Below are positions 23,309-33,598 of a stretch of DNA of 64,000 nucleotides, in pieces. Within the stretch, counting starts at the first letter, position 1. Each line of letters opens with the position of its first letter. The stretch comes from Selaginella moellendorffii (Eukaryota; Streptophyta; Lycopodiopsida; Selaginellales; Selaginellaceae). The stretch spans positions 3,282,519 to 3,346,518 of the forward strand of contig NW_003314262.1 in assembly GCF_000143415.4 (NCBI RefSeq), given 5' to 3'. The notes under the pieces were generated by a model that was given only the letters and a program-made list of their open reading frames with translations, ran no database searches and was not told the origin of the DNA. A program made the position numbers and the translations under genes.

Positions 23309-26300
23309 ATGGCGAAGCTGCCGTGCGCGGGGCGGAGGAACATCCTCGTCACATCGGCGCTGCCATACGTGAACAACGTGCCGCATCTCGGAAATATCAT
23401 CGGATGTAAGTGTTGATCTCGCGATTTGGCTTATTTTTTCCAGCGAAATATTTCGAGGATTTCTTCCTTCTCGATCGAATTTCTGTCGAAATCTTTCTTA
23501 GTCTAGTTTGCGACTGTTGCAGCTGTGCTGAGCGCCGACGTCTTCGCGAGATATGGCCGACTGCGGGGCTACAATATCATCTACATGTGTGGGACGGATG
23601 AATACGGCACAGCGACTGAGACTAAGGCCCTGGAAGAGAAGACGAGCCCAAAGGAGATTTGTGACAAGTAAGAGTTGCTCTTTACCCTTGTTCTTCCTAG
23701 TACGAGAACTAAAATCTTCGACTTTTGTCTAAGGTACCACGACGTGCACAAGAAAGTCTATGACTGGTTTGATATCCGATTCGATAAGTTTGGGAGAACG
23801 TCTAGCCCCGAGCAAACTGTGATCTGCCAGTCGATTTTCAAGAAGCTGCTTGCGCAAGATAGGCTTTATGAAGACAAGATTAATCAGGCATGTAGAGTTT
23901 TTCTTTCTTTCTCTGTCTCTCTGACGGGTATTTGTTTCAGCTTTACTGCGAGTCTTGCCAGCGGTTTCTTGCTGATAGGTTCGTCATTGGCACTTGTCCC
24001 AAGTGTGGAATGACGGCCAGAGGTGACCAATGCGAGAAGTGTACGCACGTTCTAAACCCGGGGGAGCTTGTCGAACCAAAGTGCAAGGTAAGATTGTCAA
24101 TCACTTGTACGTTATATTTCTTCGGTTTCATGCAGATTTGCAACAGTAGTCCTCATTTAAGAGAAACAACGCATCTGTTCCTTGATCTGCCCAAGATAAA
24201 GAACGAGCTGGTGGATTACGTCGAGAAAACATCTATAGCTGGTGGTTGGAGTTCAAACTCTATTACGATCACGAATGCATGGATCCGAGATGGCTTGAAG
24301 GGCAGATGTATAACGCGCGATCTGAAGTGGGGAGTTCCGGTTCCCTTACCCAGATTCGAGGACAAGGTATTTTTGAGCCTGATGTTTTCTAAACTGACGA
24401 GAGCCTCCTTTAGGTGTTCTACGTCTGGTTTGATGCTCCTATTGGCTACATTTCGATCACTGCAAACTACACTCCCGAATGGGAGCAATGGTGGAAGTCG
24501 GAAGATGTTGAGCTTTTTCAGTTCATGGGGAAAGACAATGTGACGTTTCACACGGTGAGACATTGTTGTATTCAGTGTAGTCATCTGGTTTCTGACATCC
24601 ATTTTAGGTGATTTTTCCTTGCACCTTGTTGGGAACGGGCGAGCGCTGGACGATGATGAAAACATTGAGTGCCACAGAGTATCTGAATTATGAAGGAGGT
24701 ATGTCATCTCAGTTGTTGTATGCGTGTATTAACTGGTGAAGTTAAAACAGCTAAGTTTTCAAAGAGTGCGGGCATTGGAGTTTTTGGCAACGATGCACAG
24801 GATACGAATGTTCCTGTTGAAGTCTGGAGATACTATCTTCTCTCCATTCGTCCAGAGGTGAGTTTTAGAACTTTTATCCAGTTCCGCAAAAGAAACGACC
24901 GATCTTTTTATTTCAGGCTGCCGATACGTTCTTCAGCTGGGCCGACTTGCAGGCTAAACAAAACAATGAGCTGTTAAAAAACCTTGGGAATTTCGTTCAC
25001 AGGTGTCTGAGCTTCTTAGCAAAACCTGAAGGTGGGAAAGAATGAATGCGCCTCTATGCTTATGATCTTTTATCCAGGCCAAGGATACGGTTCAAAGATA
25101 CCTGATGCTCCGGGTGCAGAGGAGCATGCGCTGACCGTGAAACTTGCAGAAGAAGTGTCAGAGCTTCTTCAGCAATACGTAGATTCGATGGAGAAGGTTA
25201 CTGAGTATTTTGTTTCTTAGTGTTCGTCTGACTTTCTGCATTCCAGACGAAACTCAAAAACGGACTGAAGGTAGCGATGAGCATTTCAAGCCTTGGCAAT
25301 TCTTACTTGCAAGTAAGTTTTGACGTGACTGTATCTCGTTCAAATTTAATGGGCTGATCCCGTAGGAGTCGGAATTTTGGCGCCTCTATAAAGAAGACCG
25401 CCCGTCTTGCAATATAGTTGTAAGGACAGCAATTGGTCTTGTTAAGATTTTGGCGACCATTCTCGAGCCGTTCATGCCATCCTTTTCAAAGAAGGTAGAA
25501 CAAACTGTTTCAGTTGAGAGCTTCTCTTGACTTCTTTACAGGTCGCATCACAATTAGGATTAGACTTATCCGATCTTTCGCTCATTGATGCGGATGTGGA
25601 GGCTTTCAGGACTCCCTGGGTTCTCCTCCGAGATGGTCATGTCATTGGACAACCCGATACAATATTCTTTGAGATGGTACTTCAAAATTTGGTTCTGTTT
25701 TTGGTTTCCTTCGTCAAGTTTGATTTTCTCTTTTTTCAGAGTGACGAGGAAGTTCAGGCGTACCGTAAAAGGTTTGCTGGGTCTCAGGCTGAGCGTGCCT
25801 GCTCGGAAGAAGCAGCAAAGAAAGCGGACGTCAAAGCAAAAGCAGATATCAAGACGAAGGCTGATGCCAAACCGAAGAAAAAGAACGCTACTGTTAACGC
25901 CGCTGATGTTAAGACACCTGTGGACATTAGACTGGCTGATATCAGAGTAGGCAGGATCGTCAAAGTTGCAAAGCACCCGAATGCAGATTCTTTGTATGTT
26001 GAAGAAATTGACGTCGGTGAAGACACTCCGAGGACGGTTGTTAGCGGTCTGGTGAAGTTCATACCACTAGAGGAGATGGAGGTAAATCTACTGAGATTCG
26101 TTTCTTCTTAATGGCTTCTTTTTCTACAGAATCGGCGAGTTTGCGTCATCTGTAATCTCAAGCCTGCGAAGATGCGAGGAGTGCTGTCTCAAGCGATGGT
26201 TCTGGCAGCTTCAAACAAGGAGGAGACAAAGGTAACACTAGCCGGTTTTAGGCAGCGTCAATACTAAACCGATCATTTTTCACTGCAGGTGGAACTGGTA

Positions 26301-26513
26301 GAGCCTCCTGAAGGTGCTGTTATCGGCGAGAGAGTAACCTGTCCGGGGTATGAAGGCGACGCTGACGCTGTGCTCAAGCCTAAAGACTGGGCAGTCGTAC
26401 AGCCTGATTTGCAGACAAGCAGTGAGCTGATTGCAGTGTACAAGGGAGCACCATTCTCAACCACTGGTGGAGTTTGCAAGGTGGCATCCCTCGCAAGCGG
26501 CTCCATCAAGTAG
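23309..26513 (+). CDS. methionyl-tRNA synthetase, cytosolic type with EMAPII tail
   Basis: Charges tRNA-Met. Starts [20 protein letters not shown] then NNVPHLGN (the HIGH-type signature), spliced through a small intron (23405/GTAAGT) to [18 protein letters not shown] and [12 protein letters not shown] zinc-binding part has four CxxC pairs (CESC, CPKC, CEKC and the following Cys). The catalytic loop [12 protein letters not shown] stands for KMSKS. An anticodon-binding helical domain follows, then a Lys/Ala-rich linker near 25800-25900. The C-terminal EMAPII/Arc1p-type tRNA-binding domain reads [47 protein letters not shown] and ASNKEETK, ending ASGSIK. More than ten short introns. This architecture matches plant cytosolic MetRS. 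Intact. Confidence 0.94.
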
Positions 26514-26550
26514 TGGTTCATAAACACAACTTTTTGTACTGACTCCAGTT

Positions 26551-29199
26551 CTACTGGAAATAATTGAGTTTTGTTTTCAGATTCTTTCCAGTGGACATAG
26601 CGTTCGAGAGTGATACGTACGGTGCACAGTCGAGAGGCTGCAGCTTGGCGGCAGTATCAGCTGCTCGAGCTGCTGTTTCGGCGTCACCATGCACCAAGCA
26701 AGCGCCGAGCAGGGAATTCCAGGCCACGGGATTTGGCAGATGAGTAGCAAGTTCTTCGGCTCTGTGGAACTTCCCAGCTCGGGCAAGCAGGTCTAGTAGA
26801 CAGGCATAGTGCTGGACAGTGGGCTTGAGGTTGTGGTCACTGCTCATGGCGTACAGATAGCTGACAGCTTCGTCCATCAAACCAGTGTGGCTGCATCCAG
26901 ACAGAATGCTGATGAAGGTGACGGCGTTGGGCTGGATACCTCCGTGAAGCATTCCTCGAAAGGCTTGTAGAGCTCCGTCAGCGTCACCGTTGTGAGCACA
27001 GGCTGCGGCCATGGCACTCCAGGAAACGACGTTCTTCTGGGTGAGAGCATGGAAAACTTTTCGAGCTCGAGACAAGTTCCCGCAACGACTGTACATATGT
27101 AGCAGAGTGTTAGCAACGTCAATGTCGGAGTCCAGGCCGCAAGCGGCAGCCAGTGCGTGGATCTTCACCCCCTGGAGCAACTTAGAAGGATCTCCGGCAC
27201 AGGCGTTCAGGATATTGACGAAGGTGGTCTTGTCGGGATGGCGACCGTGGTGGAGCATTCTCTGGAAGGTACCCAAGGCTTGGTTTGGCAGACCATTTTG
27301 ATTCCAGGCGGAGAGCATGGAGTTCCAAGTGACAACGTCCTCAACGCTTTGTTGGAGTAGCTCTTTGAAGACGTTCTCGGCTGCTTGCAAGTCCCCGGAC
27401 GTCCCATACAGTGTGACCAGAGCATTTCCAACAACGGTGGAGGTTGCAAAACCGAAGGCAGCTGCTTGTGCGTGGAACTCTATGCCTCGTTTCAAGTCGT
27501 GGAGATTGGCAGCGGCTTTGATGACAGTGACCATGGTAACAGGATCCGGTTTGTGGCCGTGGAGCTGCATGGCTCGGTAGACACGGATGGCTGCTTCGTT
27601 GTCTTCGTTCTGCTCGCAAGCGAGGATCATCGACGTCCAGGATATTACGTTGGTACGGGGCATTTGATCGAGAACTTGAGCAGCATCCGCCAGCCTTCGA
27701 CAGTTTCCATACATTTTGATCAGAGCAGACCCAAGAACAACGTCGGTTTGGTTTGAAGGCCAGGACTGGCTGATCCTGGAATGGATCTCTACGGCTCTTG
27801 AGAGGTCTCCCATCATTCCGCAAGCATCCGCGGCGCTTACGAAGGTGATTGCATCGGGCTTCACTCCTTCCTGCTCCATTCGTCTGAAAAACTCGAGAGC
27901 TTCGCCAGCTTTTCCTTCTTGGACATGTCCCGAGATAACTGCAGTCCAAGCGAACTTCTCTGGATCAAGATGCTCCTGCTGCTGCATTTCCTGCAAGAGT
28001 TTTGAGGCTTGTTCGCTACGGCCGTTTTGAGCGTAGGCAGTCACCATGGCAGTCCACGAGATTTTATCTTTCGTGGGCATCCTCTTGAAGACTTCTTCCG
28101 CTTCGTACAAGCTTCCACATTTGCTGTACATGTTGACGAGGCTGGTTCCAAGGACAACGTCCGACTCGATCCATCCTTCCTCGCTACTGATCAAGTGGAG
28201 GACCCTGCCGTGTCCCAGAGCTAAGAGGTTGGAACAGGATATAAGCAGCGCGACCGCAGTAAAGCTGTCCGGCTTCGTTCCTTGCTGCTGCATCTGGAAA
28301 AACAGCTGAAGAGCGTCGCGGTCGAAGCCATGAGTGACAGAAGCGGATATAATCGTGCTCCAGGAAGCCGGACTTTTCTCCACCATCTCTTCGAAAACAC
28401 GATACGCGTCTTGAAAGGTACCGCACTTTGCAAACATGTTGATGGTGGAAGTGCTAACGAGGACGTCCGGCTTGTCCTGGCTTTGGACACTACAGGCATG
28501 GAGCAGCTCCCCGTGAACTAGAGCGGGCTCTCCTAACTTAGAACACACATCCAGCGATTTGAGGAACGTGAAGCTATCCGGCCTGACGCCTTCGAGCAGC
28601 ATGGTGCGAAAGAAACGAAGAGCTTCCAGACTCCGCTGGTTCAACGAGTACGTAACCAGCATCGCGTTCCAGGAGGTGATGTTCCTGTGCTGCATCTCGT
28701 CAAACACGGTCTTGGCATCGCTCACGCTCCCGCATCTCCCATACATGTTGACGAGAGCAGTAGCTACAACAACATCTCCAGCTGCAGCAGCTCCAGGGAA
28801 AAATCTTGTGTGGAGCTCTCGAGCTTGGTCGAGAGCGTCCGGTTGGTCGCAAGCTTCGACGATTCGCAGGAGCGCAATTCTGTCCAGCTTGACGGACTCG
28901 GAGACCATCTGCTTGACGAGCTCGAGAGCCAGCGTGGAGTACCCATTGCGGGTATATGCTGTGACCATCAGGGTCCAGGAGAAGACGTTCTTTCGCTGGA
29001 TACCATCGAAAACAGCTCTTGCTTCCTCGACGCTCCGGCACTTGCCATACATCTCAACGAGACGATTTGCAAGGTACCTATCTCCCCCGTGACTGCTTTT
29101 CAGTATCTCTGCGTGGATCTTTCTACCTCGTGCTAAGTCTTTGATCTCTCCGCAGGATTGCAGCGAAGTTGCAAAGATCTCGCAAGTTTCCACTTGCAT
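26551..29199 (-). CDS. PPR protein (882 aa, PLS-like)
   Basis: A single open frame starting MQVETCEIFATSLQSCGEIK, with about 23 PPR units. Typical cores are GRKIHAEILKS, YLANRLVEMYGKCRSVEEAR, NVFSWTLMVTAYTRNG and DVVTWNSMLSAWNQNG. It closes with the pre-E sequence VQHYACLLDLLARAGKFHRA, VAWNSLLGACLVHGD and YVSLSNAMSTGKNLKTKLNY. The E domain is truncated and no DYW is present. Expected to be an organellar RNA-binding protein. The 3' end faces the MetRS 3' end with 37 bp between stop codons, so transcripts probably overlap. The start codon lies 21 bp from the stop of the upstream PPR frame on the same strand. The two may be a tandem duplicate pair or parts of one transcript. Confidence 0.85.
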   Translation of the reverse strand: MQVETCEIFATSLQSCGEIKDLARGRKIHAEILKSSHGGDRYLANRLVEMYGKCRSVEEARAVFDGIQRKNVFSWTLMVTAYTRNGYSTLALELVKQMVSESVKLDRIALLRIVEACDQPDALDQARELHTRFFPGAAAAGDVVVATALVNMYGRCGSVSDAKTVFDEMQHRNITSWNAMLVTYSLNQRSLEALRFFRTMLLEGVRPDSFTFLKSLDVCSKLGEPALVHGELLHACSVQSQDKPDVLVSTSTINMFAKCGTFQDAYRVFEEMVEKSPASWSTIISASVTHGFDRDALQLFFQMQQQGTKPDSFTAVALLISCSNLLALGHGRVLHLISSEEGWIESDVVLGTSLVNMYSKCGSLYEAEEVFKRMPTKDKISWTAMVTAYAQNGRSEQASKLLQEMQQQEHLDPEKFAWTAVISGHVQEGKAGEALEFFRRMEQEGVKPDAITFVSAADACGMMGDLSRAVEIHSRISQSWPSNQTDVVLGSALIKMYGNCRRLADAAQVLDQMPRTNVISWTSMILACEQNEDNEAAIRVYRAMQLHGHKPDPVTMVTVIKAAANLHDLKRGIEFHAQAAAFGFATSTVVGNALVTLYGTSGDLQAAENVFKELLQQSVEDVVTWNSMLSAWNQNGLPNQALGTFQRMLHHGRHPDKTTFVNILNACAGDPSKLLQGVKIHALAAACGLDSDIDVANTLLHMYSRCGNLSRARKVFHALTQKNVVSWSAMAAACAHNGDADGALQAFRGMLHGGIQPNAVTFISILSGCSHTGLMDEAVSYLYAMSSDHNLKPTVQHYACLLDLLARAGKFHRAEELATHLPNPVAWNSLLGACLVHGDAETAARAADTAAKLQPLDCAPYVSLSNAMSTGKNLKTKLNYFQ

Positions 29200-29220
29200 G
29201 AGGTAAGCAAAATGGTGGTT

Positions 29221-30696
29221 TCACTCACCTGGATTTTTCGTTGTTGCGTAGAAGTTCGACACTGAGATGTACGCCTGTCCCTTCTCGGACTCCAGCTCTA
29301 GGACTTGCTCCGCGATGCCAGCGCCGCGACTAAACTCCCCATGAACGTTACAAAAGCCGAGCAGCGTGGCCGACACGAGCTGGACGAGCTCCGAGTTAAA
29401 GTCACTTCGACCGGACAAGAGTCTCTGGGCTTCGTCCAGCCTTCCAGCCCGTCCCAGGATGTCGATCACGCACACGCAATGCTGCTCCAGGGGCTTGACG
29501 GAGTAGTCCGGCAGCATCGAGCTCAGCCAGTAGAGCGACTCGTCGACGAGCCCGGCATGGCTGCACGAGAAGAGAAGGCTGACAAACGTGACCTTGTTGG
29601 GGGCAACGCCGTCGAGCAGCATCTCCCGGAAGAGCTCCACCGCCGGCTCGTGGTGGCCGTTCTGCGCATAGGCCGCGACGATGGCACTCCAGGTGACGAC
29701 GTTCTTCACTTTCATGCTCGAGAAGAGGCTCCTCGACTCGTGAACAAGCCCGGCCTTGGCGTAGAAGTTTAGCAGCGCGTTCCCGACGACACCATCGCAT
29801 TCCACCGACGAGGCTAGCAAGCGAGAGTGGAGGACAGTGCCTTGCTCCAGTGACGGGATGCTAGAGCAAGCGTCAATAGCAGCGACGAATGCAAACCTGT
29901 CCGGCTCGAGACCTTGGAGGTCCATCTTCCGGAAGAGAAGCAGCGCCTCTCTGGCATGCCCGAGCTGGTTATACGCCGTCATCATCGCAGTCCAGGCGAT
30001 CAAGTCGGGATCCAGGACTTGGAGCTGCATTCTCTCGAAGATCTCCGCAGCCTGTTCGATATGCCCGTTCTGGGCATACGCGTCGATCATGGCAGTGGAG
30101 CATATCACCGTCGGGTTCTCGAGGCTGTGGAAGATCTTCACGGCGGGGTTGACGCAGCCACACCGGCCATACATGCTGATGAGCGAAGTCGCCAGGACGG
30201 ACGTGAGTTTGAGGCCCTGCTGGTGGATTCTCGAGTGGATGGTCTTGCCGAGCGAGAGGAAGGCGAGGCCGAGGTTGGAGCAGGCTTCCAGGATGGCGGA
30301 GAAGGTGAACTCGTCGGACTGGACGCCGTGGACGTCCATCTCGCGGAAGAGCTCCACGGCCTCGAAGAAGAGGCCGTTGTGGGTGTGAGCGACGATGAGG
30401 ATGGTCCAGGTGAAGACGTTCTTGCGGCTCACGGTGTGGAAGACGGCGATGGCGTCGTGGACGCTGCGGCAGCGGCCATACATCTGGATGAGGAGGTTGC
30501 AGAGGTAGCGGTCGCGGTGGTAGCCGCTGGTGATCATCTGGAGGTGGACCGCTCGCCCGGCGTCCAGGTTCTTGGCGTCACCGTGGAGCTTGAGCATGGA
30601 CTTGAAGAAGTGGACGCGCTTGGGATCCAGCGCGTGGGTCTTTCTCGCTGCTACTGGTGGTGGCTCCTTGAGCTCTGGATTCAATCGCAACAACAT
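29221..30696 (-). CDS. PPR protein (491 aa, PLS-like)
   Basis: Starts MLLRLNPELKEPPPVAARKT. Units include GRAVHLQMITSGYHRDRYLC, LIQMYGRCRSVHDAIAVFHT, NVFTWTILIVAHTHNG, NVVTWSAIVAAYAQNG and GVAPNKVTFVSLLFSCSHAG. It then has EQHCVCVIDILGRAGRLDEA and ends YISVSNFYATTKNPGE. About eleven PPR units plus a short E-like end. At the stop the sequence reads CCAGGTGAGTG, a good 5' splice site, so the annotated C-terminus may not be the natural one. The transcript could splice onward, possibly into or past the neighbouring PPR frame. Organellar RNA binding is inferred from family. Confidence 0.82.
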   Translation of the reverse strand: MLLRLNPELKEPPPVAARKTHALDPKRVHFFKSMLKLHGDAKNLDAGRAVHLQMITSGYHRDRYLCNLLIQMYGRCRSVHDAIAVFHTVSRKNVFTWTILIVAHTHNGLFFEAVELFREMDVHGVQSDEFTFSAILEACSNLGLAFLSLGKTIHSRIHQQGLKLTSVLATSLISMYGRCGCVNPAVKIFHSLENPTVICSTAMIDAYAQNGHIEQAAEIFERMQLQVLDPDLIAWTAMMTAYNQLGHAREALLLFRKMDLQGLEPDRFAFVAAIDACSSIPSLEQGTVLHSRLLASSVECDGVVGNALLNFYAKAGLVHESRSLFSSMKVKNVVTWSAIVAAYAQNGHHEPAVELFREMLLDGVAPNKVTFVSLLFSCSHAGLVDESLYWLSSMLPDYSVKPLEQHCVCVIDILGRAGRLDEAQRLLSGRSDFNSELVQLVSATLLGFCNVHGEFSRGAGIAEQVLELESEKGQAYISVSNFYATTKNPGE

Positions 30697-30888
30697 CGCG
30701 CGGCATTGGAAGAAAAAAGAGGTTTTTAGATCATCGTTCGATTGTTACAGATGATGTAAGTGGTAACCTCTGGCTCACTTTAGTATGAAGTTCTTAGCAA
30801 AGGTAACGCGAGCGGAAGTTTTAGTTTAAACTTTGATTCTTTTGTAACAAGAGCCACCAGGTTTCTGTTTTAGTCACTTTTGAAGAGC

Positions 30889-32487
30889 TTAATACAAACT
30901 CCATGGAACAGTCATCACATACTGATGAACCCTGTTCATCCCGGCAACCTCTCTCTGATACAAGGATCCATCGTCTTTCTTGAAGCCCTGGTACGTGTAT
31001 CCCTCAAAGCTAGGCTCGGGAACGACGTAGATGAGTTTGTACTGCTTGGGACGCACCAGCTTGAGCTTGTCATGCAACTCATCCAACCCCTGAACGAGCT
31101 CGTGGATCTTGGACCAATAGACCGGATGCGTGGCTGATGTTGTAACCTGGAGAATTACGTCCGGAGTGACCAGCGAATCGAAAGATTTCTCGTTTGACGC
31201 GTAAGGCTCCACGAAGCAATTGTCAGGCAAGCCTGCAAGGCCCCGTGATTCCTCCGTCCCCGCACGATAAGCGTCCACAGGACTCACGTCCTTGGCGTAT
31301 ACGTTGAAACCAGACCCCACGCAGCGCTTCTTTACGAACACTTTCCACTCGCGCAGCCGCTTCACTGACGTTGGCCTCCGATGGAAGAGTTCGACGCCGT
31401 CACCTTCCTCTTCCAGGGATCGAAGATCAAACTCGTCACCTCCAGTGGCAAGTACCTTGTGGACGTGCTGCTGGTATATTTTGCCCGCCAAGGTGTTTGC
31501 AACCGGATATCCCCGGCATAAGTCGAAAAAGTCACGGAAAGCCTGAAACCCCTGCTCCTCAAACCTTTCAAAAGCAAGCTTCTGAATGCAGTCCGAGCCA
31601 AACACCAGGTGTATGTTCGAGTCGAATCTGTCAGTCGTAAGACGGTAGTGGAGCAGAATATCAGAAACAGCGGGGTCCTTGTCCGAGTTGAGTGTGCAGT
31701 GGAGCACTTTTCTCCAGCTCTCCACCCTGGCAGCTGCCTCGTGCACCAACCCTTGGAGCGCGGCCACCGAGAACTTCTCCGCGTTGAAGAGAAGCCTTGG
31801 TAGCCCGCCACAGTAGTAAAAGCGGACACCGATTTCCTCGTCTGTCATTCCCAGCTCAAGCTCCTGGTTGCACTGCTGCAGTTCCTCGAGAGACCAGGCT
31901 CCCAGGCGGCATATATAGCCATGGTCCTTGGAGAACTCGTGGTAGCCAGTGCGATCCGGCGATCCGACGCACTGGATGAGAGGCCCCAGGTGGCTTATTC
32001 CCCTCGAGCCCCCGTCGACGATGAGCCAGACGCTCGTCATGTCCCACCCCCGCGGTCGAGTATACCATTTCGATTGCAGCACCAGAGGATCGTCCAGCGA
32101 GAAGTCGAAGAAAAAGTACTCTGGATCTTCGGTCCTCCACACTACTTTCTGTCCTTCCTGAGCTCTACTGTGAAAGAAGTAGTGGCCATAGAACGTCTTG
32201 CCAATACCTGGCGTTGAAACGATGTGGAAGTTCTTCAACCCTTTCCTCTCATTCACGACCCTGCTCCACTTCTCCGCAATGAACTGATCCATGAAAAGGT
32301 AGTTTGGATGGACCCAGAGCTTGGACAGGTTGTAACGGCCCAAGAAGCCAGACGGGATGTGGAGGCAGCGGTCCTGGAGCCTGGCATGCTTTACCTCCCG
32401 GCCGTAGGCAGCGAGAAAAGGATCTGACACACAGAAACTGTTAGAGATAATTCGTGACGCCTAGATCATACCGAGCTCCTCGCTCAT
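30889..32487 (-). CDS. Crinkler/RHSP-like P-loop NTPase with nuclease-like C-terminus
   Basis: Two exons join in phase: 32487-32472 (MSEEL) and 32423-30889, giving 516 residues. The N-terminal half carries IVSTPGIGKTFYGHYFF (Walker A, PGIGKT), then VVWRTEDPEYFFFDFSLDDP and SVWLIVDGG (a Walker-B-like strand). The C-terminal part has DVILQVTTSATHPVYWSKIH and YKLIYVVPEPSFEGYTYQGF. This resembles the QxTxxxxHP and FVVPxxxFxxYxxQ motifs of Crinkler (CRN) and retrotransposon-hot-spot-type proteins, whose C-terminal domains are thought to be restriction-endonuclease-like. Such families are known from oomycetes, fungi, trypanosomes and some plants. The frame is intact with ordinary plant splice sites, so it is a resident gene. 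Function in plants is unknown; nuclear action or defence is speculation. Confidence 0.75.
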
Positions 32488-33598
32488 CTCGCTGTCGCCG
32501 AAAACCCTAGCACGGTGTAGCGGTCTAAGAAAAAATAAGCTATAGTAGGTTTCTCAAAGAATAAAAACATTCCTCGCAAAAAAAAAAAAAAAAGAATCCC
32601 TCTAGACGAATTTCTTGCGTGGAAGAAGCCCAGATCCTTCTGGCGTGACGCCTAACCCTAGATTGCGAGAAAACAGGGATGGCCCGGCTCGTCACGATAT
32701 CTCAATCAGAGGATGATATCATGCAAGAAGATTGGCCTCTGAGGCACAAGAATGCACTACAAACCACCCCCCCGACCCCCTTGCCACGTCATCACTGTCC
32801 GTTCTCCTCGTGTCAAGCCTCGTGTCAAGTATTGACTATGCCACTATGCCACTTCTTTTCAAAGGTTCTGTTTAACAATGTACTCCACAACTCAAGTTAT
32901 TAACGCATTTCCAAATTACTTCCATTCTAGATGACACCAACAATGAGCAGCACTGTTCCATGCTATATAGAAGTCACTAGCAATTTCTTGACTCTGTAAT
33001 CTCAACTTCCCTCACTCCAACAGCAATTTAGCATGCCCTTTTATTCCTTTTGAAAGCTGATTCAAAGTTCAAGAAAAAGTTTTGAATTTTAAAAGTAAAG
33101 TTTTTATTTGATATAACTTTAAATTGGGAAATAGTTAAAGGAGCCATTTGTGGCCAAAACTTCTTTATATGCTACATAGTGTACTAATACAATATGAAGG
33201 ACAATTTGTTTCAGCAATATCACTAAGTCTATTTGCTAATTTTGCAAAAATGTAAAAAGAGACATCTTTAATGGAGATCTTCTAAATACCTTGTTACAGG
33301 CTTATTTGCTGTAATGTATATAGTTTTCACCTTTTACATTGATGTTAGAGGTAGAAACAACATTATTCAGAACACTTTTTACATTCTATTGATATGATAA
33401 CTTGTAAATTTAGACACTTTCCATAAATAACACAGAATTAAAATGGGACCAATATATAAGGCATGATAGTGAGGGTTTTACAGACATAATAAGATATCAT
33501 GTTAGCAATATTGAGGAAATAATACCTAATATATAAGATTTTTTGTCAAACTAATGCAAGACAGTAAAAAAGAACTAATAAATTGGGCTAAGTATACT
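32488..33598. other. AT-rich transition zone, no supported gene
   Basis: From about 32.9 kb the DNA becomes AT-rich and stop-dense, marking the edge of the nested-transposon block. An A run sits at about 32578-32594. I see no protein family and no clear repeat family in this stretch. Confidence 0.45.

Noticed and set aside
29837-30729. Plus-strand frames of 183 and 271 codons
   Set aside because: They are antisense to the PPR coding sequence and lack known motifs.
31371-32217. Plus-strand frames of 60-98 codons
   Set aside because: Antisense to the intact CRN-like coding sequence.
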